52,318 nucleotides of DNA. Source: Peptococcaceae bacterium (GTDB lineage Bacteria > Bacillota > Desulfitobacteriia > Desulfitobacteriales > Syntrophobotulaceae). Positions within the stretch are counted from its first letter, which is position 1. Every line of letters starts with the position of its first letter. Positions 26,160-32,483 of this stretch are shown one piece after another. Position numbers and translations under genes: made by a program. The DNA is taken from positions 1-52,318 of the forward strand of contig WRII01000011.1 in the NCBI GenBank assembly GCA_009782825.1. Reading direction: 5' to 3'. A model generated the notes under the pieces. It saw nothing but the letters and a program-made list of their open reading frames with translations, ran no database searches and was not told where the DNA came from.

Positions 26160-27638
26160 CTAGATTTTTTTAATTCTCTGGGTCAGCAGAAACGCCGTCA
26201 CGATGTCCGTCTGCTCCTCAATCGGCTTCAAGATCAAATAGAGACGTATCAGTTCCCGCCCAAGTTTTTGCGGATCATGACGCACCACCTCGTCATTCCC
26301 TGCATAAAAACTCTTCTCATAATAAGTCACACCCATCTTTTCCACACCCTCCCGGTCTCCCTTGACCGGAACCGACCCCTGTTCCCTATACCGCTCCAGC
26401 ACAGCCTCAGGAATGACCTCCGACGCCGCCAAAACCGCATCTATCACCTGAGGGCCACAGTGTTCGCGAATAGCGCTCAAATGATCCCCCACCGTGTATT
26501 CATCCGTTTCCCCCGGTTCCGTCATGATGTTGCTCACATAGATGCAGGGCGCTTGGGCCTCACTGATGGCCTCCGGCAGGCCCTCCACAAGCAAATTAGG
26601 CATAACACTGGTATACAGGCTCCCCGGTCCCAACACAATAAGATCAGCGCCGGCAATAGCTTGTACCACCTCAGGCAAAGGCCGGCACGCCGTGGGATTA
26701 AGCTGAAGTTTTTTAATATGACCCCGGGTACTGCGAATCGCCGACTCCCCGTCCACAGAGCGGCCGTCGGCGAAGCTGGCCGTCAGTGTCATCGGGTCCA
26801 GCGTAGACGGATACACACGGCCGTTAAGATCCAATAATTTACCCACATGTTCAATACCCTTTTGAAAATCACCATAGCGTTGAGTCATTCCCGCAATCAG
26901 CAAATTGCCCAAGCTGTGACCTTCCAGCGTCCCGCTGCCAAACCGGTAGGAAAACAAGTCCGTAATCAAATCCTCCCTCTCCGACAGAGCCACCATACAG
27001 TTGCGCACATCCCCGGGAGGATGTACCCCCAGCTCCCGGCGCAGACGTCCCGAACTGCCCCCATCATCTCCCACCGTCACAATCGCCGTCAAATTACTGG
27101 TATACGCCTTGAGACCCCTAAGCAGCGCCGACAGCCCCGTTCCTCCCCCAATCACCACCACACGGGGGCCGCGCTGAAGATTGCGCCGATAGTACATCAT
27201 ATCCACAACGCGCTCTTCCTTGCCCGGCAGCAGCACCGACATCACTGATTTAATGCCCCGGGTGAATCCCCGATAGAGGAAAAACAAGCCCAGAACAACC
27301 ACACCCAGCCCCATAATCCGAACCCAGTTCGTCCACTGCCCCACTGTATAGGCTGTCATTTTGCGAGCGGTATCCTCCAAAAAATTCAGCAGCTCCCAAG
27401 ACCCAAACACAACAAGCCCCAAAATCACCAACAGAATACCCAGAATCGCCAGGGTGAAATAGCGTTTTACTCCCAGCCCTGGAAACAGCCATTTGAGGGC
27501 ATTGCGCCATCGCTCCCTCCGTCCCTTTTCCGGGGTCAAGGGATCCAATAGTGACTTGTCATCTATTGACTTAGCCGCCATTGATGGATCGAGTGTTGGT
27601 TTATCCGCCAAAATGCCCTCACCCCTTTTCCTCCGCAT
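26160..27638 (-). CDS. yvcK: YvcK/CofD-like gluconeogenesis factor with N-terminal membrane segments
   Basis: YvcK binds UDP-N-acetylglucosamine and supports growth on gluconeogenic carbon and cell shape. The CofD-like core starts with VVVIGGGTGLSALLRGLKAY, then TVGDDGGSSGRLRRELGV and PPGDVRNCMVALSE; ITELVLGPGSLY-type LIVLGPGSLYTSVMPNLL follows. About 140 extra N-terminal residues carry two membrane segments (YFTLAILGILLVILGLVVFG and IMGLGVVVLGLFFLYRG), a form seen in some clostridia, so this copy is probably membrane bound. ATG 27638 overlaps the rapZ end by 20 bases; TTG 27611 is an alternative. Confidence 0.95.
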   Translation of the reverse strand: MRRKRGEGILADKPTLDPSMAAKSIDDKSLLDPLTPEKGRRERWRNALKWLFPGLGVKRYFTLAILGILLVILGLVVFGSWELLNFLEDTARKMTAYTVGQWTNWVRIMGLGVVVLGLFFLYRGFTRGIKSVMSVLLPGKEERVVDMMYYRRNLQRGPRVVVIGGGTGLSALLRGLKAYTSNLTAIVTVGDDGGSSGRLRRELGVHPPGDVRNCMVALSEREDLITDLFSYRFGSGTLEGHSLGNLLIAGMTQRYGDFQKGIEHVGKLLDLNGRVYPSTLDPMTLTASFADGRSVDGESAIRSTRGHIKKLQLNPTACRPLPEVVQAIAGADLIVLGPGSLYTSVMPNLLVEGLPEAISEAQAPCIYVSNIMTEPGETDEYTVGDHLSAIREHCGPQVIDAVLAASEVIPEAVLERYREQGSVPVKGDREGVEKMGVTYYEKSFYAGNDEVVRHDPQKLGRELIRLYLILKPIEEQTDIVTAFLLTQRIKKI

Positions 27639-28503
27639 ATAAATCCCGATGATTCAACACACAGTAATATCCAAGCCCTTTCAAATGATCATGGGTCTCA
27701 TTGGCAATCGCCACCGAACGGTGCTGTCCCCCCGTACAGCCAATAGCAATAACCAAATGATTTTTTCCCTCTTGCAGATAATGAGGCAGCATGAAATCAA
27801 TCAGCGCATAATAATGCTTCATGAAATCCTGAGCCACTTCATTGCCAAACACATAGTCACGCACCTGAGCGTCATTGCCGCACAGCTCCTTGAGCTCATG
27901 AATATAGTAAGGATTGGGCAAAAACCGCACATCAATCATCGTATCCGCGTCCAGGGGAATCCCATATTTAAACCCGAAAGACTGAACAGAAATCGTCATA
28001 CGCGCAGGATCACGAGCCTTGCCAAACACCTTGCGCACCGTCTCATTCAGCTGGGCCGTGGTCATATCCGCAGTATCAATAATCATATTGGCCCGTCCGC
28101 GCAAATCCGCCAGGATTTTTCGCTCCATTGTAATGCCTTCCAAAATATTACCCAGCGGAGCCACCGGATGCCGGCGGCGTGATTCTTTATACCTGTTCAC
28201 CAAAATCTCATCGCTGGCCTCCAGATACAAGACCTCATAAACAATTCCCTCGCTGGCCAAGCTGCTGAGAGTTTCCACAATAGATGTAAAAAACTCCCCC
28301 CCACGCAAATCGCAGACCACAGCCGCCCTTTGCATCCGGGAATGGGCACACAATTCAGCGAACTTCTCCAATAAGGAAGGCGGGAGATTATCCACACAAT
28401 AAAAGCCCATATCTTCCATACAGCGCAGCGTCTCCGTTTTCCCCGCGCCAGAGAGCCCCGTAATCACAACTAAATTCAATAACTGTTGCGGCATGCCCTC
28501 CAC
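27619..28503 (-). CDS. rapZ: RNase adapter protein RapZ (nucleotide-binding)
   Basis: RapZ/YvcJ proteins bind nucleotides and, in enterobacteria, present small RNAs to RNase E; the role in Firmicutes is less clear. Walker A (GLSGAGKTE), the segment YCVDNLPPSLL, the Walker B-like AVVCDLRGG, LFLEASDE-like LYLEASDEILVNRYKESRR, and the C-terminal IAIGCTGGQHRSVAIAN are present. GTG 28503 has AAAGGGG eight bases upstream; ATG 28494 and GTG 28512 are alternatives. It heads the cluster with yvcK and whiA, an order conserved across Firmicutes. Confidence 0.96.
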   Translation of the reverse strand: MEGMPQQLLNLVVITGLSGAGKTETLRCMEDMGFYCVDNLPPSLLEKFAELCAHSRMQRAAVVCDLRGGEFFTSIVETLSSLASEGIVYEVLYLEASDEILVNRYKESRRRHPVAPLGNILEGITMERKILADLRGRANMIIDTADMTTAQLNETVRKVFGKARDPARMTISVQSFGFKYGIPLDADTMIDVRFLPNPYYIHELKELCGNDAQVRDYVFGNEVAQDFMKHYYALIDFMLPHYLQEGKNHLVIAIGCTGGQHRSVAIANETHDHLKGLGYYCVLNHRDLYAEEKG

Positions 28504-28717
28504 TATCGGCACCCCTTTCTTAGGTCAGCTAGCCAGTACAGCACTCCGTTAATCATGAGTGATAGTCAGAAGAGTCTACAGAAGCATCTCAAGTTCAAGA
28601 TACCTCTCCATATCTTATGAACCTTCTGTATCTATTGTATACCTTTTTGGGCGTTCTTCCAAATCGCGGGGGGTAAAATCCCTGGGAAATTCATCCGGAT
28701 TTCCATCGTAAAACGCA

Positions 28718-28887
28718 CTATAAGATCCAGCCGATGTCAGCTTGTCGGATGATCCTTGATCCTGCTAAAAGCAATATGCCGCCAGCGAGAATGACCAAGC
28801 CCAAGCTTTGGCAGAATGTATGTAAAACCCCTTTTTTTGCGGATTCCTCATTTTCAGTTGGCCAAGTATTCTGTCCAAAATTTTAAC
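28718..28887 (-). pseudogene. Possible remnant of a small membrane protein gene
   Basis: A frame closed upstream by a stop, without a credible start, encodes a polar segment (NTWPTENEESAKKGVL) followed by a membrane-like helix (LGLVILAGGILLLAGSRIIR) and a stop at 28718-28720. No ribosome binding site is visible. It may be a decayed gene or chance. It is the only gene-like signal in the 414-base gap between rapZ and the next small frame. Confidence 0.25.
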
Positions 28888-28917
28888 AGGTTCCCCCGCT
28901 TCAAAACCGTTTTAAGT

Positions 28918-29136
28918 TTAACTTAAAGAAAACGCATGGAGTACGAAATTATTACAGTCCCCTGTTTCTTCACTTTCTTCGTCACGTGAGAAATCAAGCT
29001 TTACACCACTATCTACTATTTTAACTTCCACCATTTCTGAGTACCTCAAGTGCGATAATTGAAAATCAATCTGGTCCTTATTCAGGATGCTGATAAATTT
29101 AAACAAGGTTAGCGGCCATTCATCACCATTCATCAA
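28918..29136 (-). CDS. Small hypothetical protein
   Basis: A 72-residue acidic protein starting TTG-ATG, with GGAT just upstream (SELSHLRYSEMVEVKIVD-like centre, rich in Asp and Glu near EESEETGD). No motif is recognised. It lies in the AT-rich island between rapZ and tRNA-His, and base composition is lower in GC than in the flanking core genes. It may be a fragment of a longer gene. Confidence 0.4.
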   Translation of the reverse strand: MMNGDEWPLTLFKFISILNKDQIDFQLSHLRYSEMVEVKIVDSGVKLDFSRDEESEETGDCNNFVLHAFSLS

Positions 29137-29390
29137 GGATCCATTTGTTCACCTTAATCCCATCTTGGTCAGGCAAGGAAGATCCTCACAAAAGATGCAA
29201 ACTAATTTATTCTCACTAAAATGAAATTCAAATGTACTGTATAACCATATTCTATCTTCATAAATCTGAGATTATGTTCGAGATCGACTTTTGAGTGTGT
29301 TACATAGGGATGTTTGGTGTACATTAGTAGACAATGTGCGATTGTCTTTCAACTGCGAAGTGCCAGACACTTATGTTTTCAAAACCTCAA

Positions 29391-29753
29391 CTAAATACCC
29401 TCTCTTCTGATTTCTTCTATGAGTGTGGAATACACATCCTCGAGAACTTGTTTAGTTGTACCTTTTGTCATTGTAAGGTCTTTGTTTAGCTGGGACCCCA
29501 CATCGGACAGGGTAACTGTTGTTGTGTTGCTGGTTTCACTTTGGAAAGACAATTTGAATTTTACCGCGATTCTGTACTTGCCTGCGAGCGGACCCATAAA
29601 CGTGGTGGCTAAACCACTGCCACGCTTTGCGATCGCCTCAAGTGAGTTTGTGTAAGTCATAGTGAAGTTCATTTGTTTCATCAGCCTGTCAATAATATCT
29701 TTTGCGCTGCTAATGTCTTTGTTAATGGTAATGTCGTATGTCTTTGTTTCCAT
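29391..29753 (-). CDS. Hypothetical protein, 120 residues
   Basis: ATG 29753 is preceded by AAGGGG at nine bases, so the 135 upstream bases of open frame are not needed. The protein starts METKTYDITINKDISSAKDI and reads as a mixed alpha/beta domain (KYRIAVKFKLSFQ, NTTTVTLSDVGSQL), ending in a helix. I recognise no family and see no signal peptide. It follows the two double-glycine peptide genes on the same strand, with 220 bases between, so a shared function is possible but not shown. Confidence 0.6.
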   Translation of the reverse strand: METKTYDITINKDISSAKDIIDRLMKQMNFTMTYTNSLEAIAKRGSGLATTFMGPLAGKYRIAVKFKLSFQSETSNTTTVTLSDVGSQLNKDLTMTKGTTKQVLEDVYSTLIEEIRREGI

Positions 29754-29974
29754 TTCTTTGTCCCCTTTTATTTGTTTGCTACTCAAACTTATGCCTAACA
29801 GCAAAGCTACTGTATACGAATCATAATACCACAGATTTTCGGAGTTCGCACCTTTGCTACACGGCGAAAGACGGCGAAAGCAATACATAATACCTACCAG
29901 AATAGACGATTAATAAATTCCGGTAGATATTTATGTTATTGGTGATTTTTAGTAACTATCGTTGCTTTCACTGT

Positions 29975-30322
29975 CTACGGTCTGGCAGCCCACTGACCGA
30001 GTTTATACATAGCGTACCCCCCCATTGAGACAGGACCTAATGAAACTATTGCCAGATTTTTAGCTATACTTCTACCCATTGCCCCCCAATCTACTCCACC
30101 TGCTACATCGTCAAGTGCATCAGCATCCAATTCCCCTTGCTGGAAGATAGCATCCATTGCTTTCCCAAACTCGCTAAGTTCGTCCAACGTAAAATCATTA
30201 CCAAGCGCGTTAATTTGCGTTAAGGCTTCCTTTGCATCCAATGCCAATAAGTTTTTGGCGCGCTCTTCGTCAGCAGTCAGAATTTCTGTAAGCAGCTCTG
30301 CCCTTTCCTGTGTTAATGCCAT
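29975..30322 (-). CDS. Nif11-like leader peptide with double-glycine site (peptide 1)
   Basis: A 115-residue protein. Residues 1-76 resemble a Nif11-type leader of ribosomally made peptides: ERAKNLLALDAKEALTQINA, GNDFTLDELSEFGK, then GELDADALDDVAGG. Gly75-Gly76 is the expected cleavage site. The 39-residue remainder (VDWGAMGRSIAKNLAIVS, then GPVSMGGYAMYKLGQWAARP) is hydrophobic, Gly rich, and without Cys. AGGAGG precedes ATG. Peptide 2 lies 24 bases upstream with a very similar leader. No modification enzyme or C39 peptidase-ABC exporter is in the window. A bacteriocin or modified-peptide precursor is inferred from the leader. Confidence 0.75.
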   Translation of the reverse strand: MALTQERAELLTEILTADEERAKNLLALDAKEALTQINALGNDFTLDELSEFGKAMDAIFQQGELDADALDDVAGGVDWGAMGRSIAKNLAIVSLGPVSMGGYAMYKLGQWAARP

Positions 30323-30346
30323 TTCCTTTTCCTCCTACAATAATAA

Positions 30347-30661
30347 TTATTTTCCTTGTCTACTCCGCTCTTTATCATACCCAGCTTTGTAGCAAAATGC
30401 ACAAAAAGCTATTCCGGCCGCTATCGCTGGCCAAACCCCCCCCGCTACATTATCAAGTGCGTCAGCATCTAATTCCCCTTGTGCATTAAGATCTCTCACC
30501 ATTTGGCCGAACTCCTCAATCTCATCCAATGTAAAATCATTTCCGAGTGCGTTGATTTGCGATAGAGCCTCTGTTGGGTCAAGCTCCAAAAAGGTTTTAG
30601 CACGTTCTTCGTCAGCGGTTAGAACTCCAGATAACTTTTCTGCTCTTTCTTGGGTCAACAT
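30347..30661 (-). CDS. Nif11-like leader peptide with double-glycine site (peptide 2)
   Basis: A 104-residue paralogue of peptide 1. The leader (ERAKTFLELDPTEALSQINA, GNDFTLDEIEEFGQ, then GELDADALDNVAGG) is close to that of peptide 1. Cleavage after Gly74-Gly75 would leave a different 29-residue core (VWPAIAAGIAFCAFCYKAGY, then DKERSRQGK) with Cys87 and Cys90. ATG 30661 has AGGAAGG nine bases upstream; ATG 30670 is too close to it. It is the first gene of the pair. Leaders conserved and cores diverged is the usual sign of a precursor family. Confidence 0.75.
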   Translation of the reverse strand: MLTQERAEKLSGVLTADEERAKTFLELDPTEALSQINALGNDFTLDEIEEFGQMVRDLNAQGELDADALDNVAGGVWPAIAAGIAFCAFCYKAGYDKERSRQGK

Positions 30662-30827
30662 AACTTTCATCCTTCCTATAGTAAACTTTTTGATTCTGTT
30701 TGTATATACACACAACATAGCAAAGTGTTACACAAAATCATTTGTTTTTTCTGTTCTCGCGTTAGCCGATCCCAATAAATCCCAATAATTTATCCACTTC
30801 TGAGATCACACAAAGCAATGTATAATG

Positions 30828-30843
30828 TCACTATATATAGTAT
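30828..30843. promoter_or_regulatory. NrdR-box-like palindrome
   Basis: TCACTATATATAGTAT is identical in all 16 bases to the better NrdR box before nrdD at 34668-34683. Here it is single, with no partner 31 bases to either side. It lies about 170 bases upstream of peptide 2. The surrounding gap (30662-30966) holds no other gene-like signal. Confidence 0.4.
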
Positions 30844-30966
30844 TTACTGATGAGATAGGTCAGAACTTGCGCCATTATACAGACAGTTCAAAAACATTGT
30901 AAAATCCATTGGTTTGCCAACAACCAGATTCCATGACACTCATTTGCAACAAACGCATTACAGTCT

Positions 30967-31131
30967 GGGGTCAATTTGAAAAGCGTTCAAGAAACGCTGG
31001 TTCATCATGCTGCCGCTTTCACGCTAGACACTTATGGCCATGTTTCCGATCAAATGCAAAAAGACTCCGCAGATAGAATGGATGCTTTCGCAGCCTCATT
31101 AAAAACCTGTAAAGGGTCAAATAAAGGGTAA
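30967..31131 (+). pseudogene. Tyrosine recombinase (phage integrase) C-terminal remnant
   Basis: The frame encodes the last 54 residues of a tyrosine recombinase: GVNLKSVQETLVHHAAAFTL, DTYGHVSDQMQKDSADRMDA and a short tail to a stop. LDTYGHVS carries the tyrosine expected as the nucleophile. The upstream domains, including the Arg-His-x-x-Arg residues, are absent and no start is present. It lies 70 bases from the 3' end of tRNA-His, the usual integration site for such elements. It marks the end of a decayed integrated element. Confidence 0.85.
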
Positions 31132-31200
31132 AATCATTAGACAATACAAATGAAAAGAGACGTCATCGTTGATAATCCTGGATTTCTAAGCTAATAACTA

Positions 31201-31277
31201 TGGGGTGGATGAAGGGACTTGAACCCTCGAGTGCCGGAGCCACAATCCGGTGCGTTAACCACTTCGCCACACCCACC
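31201..31277 (-). tRNA. tRNA-His (anticodon GTG)
   Basis: Acceptor GTGGGTG pairs with its partner, and the extra 5' G of tRNA-His (position 31277) is present. The anticodon loop TTGTGGC gives GTG. GGTTCAAGTCC is in the T arm, and CCA is encoded at 31201-31203. An integrase remnant lies next to its 3' end. Confidence 0.95.
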
Positions 31278-31515
31278 ACGTGTGATGTCTAGGTAACTTT
31301 ATCAGGTTGAAAGATCATTGAAGCAGGGCAGAAAGTCTCATGTTACTATGCTATAACTAACTAAACTGGCGGCTTCGCTATTATAGCACACTCAAAATGG
31401 CCATGCAACATGTATGATACTCCTCATTACTCCTCATGTATGATACTCCTCTATTGTTGGCTCCACGTCCCCAAACCGTCCCCCTGATATACACAAATCT
31501 CTCCAAATTAATCAG

Positions 31516-32118
31516 TCAAGCCAATCTTGCCGCCAACTCCGGGGGTACCCGTTCCGGGCATAAGCCCCCAATCCAAGCCGGATCGACTGCCGGAACCGCC
31601 GCCTGCCTTTGCAAACTCTGTGGGACATCTAATATCCTTTGGTTAGAAGATCCCCTGAACAACAGAGCCAAGTCCCGTTTCTCTCCCTCAAACCGGCCAT
31701 CTATCAAAATATCGCACACCCTCAGCAGCTCCATCCGATCTCTGTCATTTTCCTCCAGCAATGCTTCCAAGGTATACCCTGTATACACGGCGATACCCAA
31801 CCCCGCTTCTTTAATGCTCCGCGCCAGGCGAAACAAAGCTCCCGCCTGACACATAGGTTCTCCGCCGGAAAAAGTCACGCCGGAAATCAACGGATTTCCT
31901 CTGATTAAAGCCGCCATCTCCGCCACATCCGCTTCATATCCCCCATCAAACCCATGGGTCTGGGGACTGTGGCAGCCGCGGCAGTGATGGGGGCACCCCT
32001 GCACAAAAAGAGTACACCGTATTCCTGGGCCATCCACCACAGACTCCTCAACGATACCACTCAGCCTCAGCGATATTCGATGTTTGGCGCCTCTATTATC
32101 TGCAGCTTGATGCATCAT
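31516..32118 (-). CDS. nrdG: Anaerobic ribonucleotide reductase activating protein (radical SAM)
   Basis: NrdG uses a [4Fe-4S] cluster and SAM to place the glycyl radical on NrdD. The cluster motif CPHHCRGC is preceded by VDGPGIRCTLFVQG, and TFSGGEPMCQAG follows. ATG 32118 has AGGA six bases upstream; the longer open frame (to 32211) lies inside the preceding gene. It overlaps the glycyl-radical tail frame by 23 bases, so the two are probably translationally coupled. The C-terminus is somewhat extended (VPAVDPAWIGGLCPERVPPE). Confidence 0.94.
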   Translation of the reverse strand: MMHQAADNRGAKHRISLRLSGIVEESVVDGPGIRCTLFVQGCPHHCRGCHSPQTHGFDGGYEADVAEMAALIRGNPLISGVTFSGGEPMCQAGALFRLARSIKEAGLGIAVYTGYTLEALLEENDRDRMELLRVCDILIDGRFEGEKRDLALLFRGSSNQRILDVPQSLQRQAAVPAVDPAWIGGLCPERVPPELAARLA

Positions 32119-32368
32119 GCTTGATCCTGTCTCGTTCTTCTGCTTGTTTTGCATTATTAAACCGATCCGTGCTGCCCACAAGATAGCCTGTAATACGCCG
32201 GATCCTGTCAAATTTGATGTCCTTCCCTACCGTTTTCCGGGAAGCAAATAGCTGTTGTGTTTGCTGTATTTGCTGTATCTGCTGTATTTGCTGTATCTGC
32301 TGTATTTGCTGTATCTGCTGTATCTGCTGTATCTGCTGTATCTGCTGTATTTGCTGTTCCATCATCAT
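32096..32368 (-). CDS. Detached glycyl-radical tail of NrdD with Gln-Gln-Ile repeats
   Basis: The frame encodes 91 residues: MMME, ten QQI repeats, QQTQQLFASRKTVGK, then KFDRIRRITGYLVGSTDRFN and NAKQAEERDRIKH. The last part matches the C-terminal segment of class III NrdD, where the glycine of the RVCGYL/RITGYL motif carries the radical (Gly681 in E. coli). That segment is absent from the large nrdD frame. GAGGGGG lies three to nine bases before three consecutive ATGs (32368, 32365, 32362), so translation is independent. It lies between nrdD and nrdG and overlaps nrdG. It may work like an add-in glycyl-radical subunit, as GrcA/YfiD does for pyruvate formate-lyase, or it may be debris of a broken gene. 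Confidence 0.8.
   Translation of the reverse strand: MMMEQQIQQIQQIQQIQQIQQIQQIQQIQQIQQIQQTQQLFASRKTVGKDIKFDRIRRITGYLVGSTDRFNNAKQAEERDRIKHDASSCR
32261..32350 (-). repeat. 9-bp tandem repeat, ten copies
   Basis: Ten units of YTGCTGTAT on the plus strand encode ten Gln-Gln-Ile triplets on the minus strand. Only the first base of the unit varies. The array could change length by slippage without shifting the frame. Confidence 0.95.
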
Positions 32369-32394
32369 AAACCCCCTCTTTCTATTGCTTTGTT

Positions 32395-32455
32395 TTAGTA
32401 CCTTACTGACCACTAACTACTGATCACTGACCACTTGCGGGCAAAGCCCGCATTA
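32395..32455 (-). repeat. Dispersed repeat element, copy 3 (internally deleted)
   Basis: 61 bp in the same orientation as copy 1. TTAGTA and the ACTGACCACT...TGATCACTGACC core are present, ending in GCGGGC-AAA-GCCCGC. About 40 bp including the GACGCGAAGCGTC hairpin are missing. It lies exactly between the stop of nrdD and the start of the glycyl-radical tail frame. Confidence 0.85.
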
Positions 32456-32483
32456 GTTCAGGAACCCCTTACCTAACCACCGA

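Noticed and set aside
25347-26837. 496-codon plus-strand frame across whiA and yvcK
   Set aside because: It crosses two well-supported minus-strand genes and their boundary, which no real gene would do here.
32261-32350. Possible CRISPR array
   Set aside because: The units are nine bases long and directly adjacent with no spacers; it is a coding tandem repeat.
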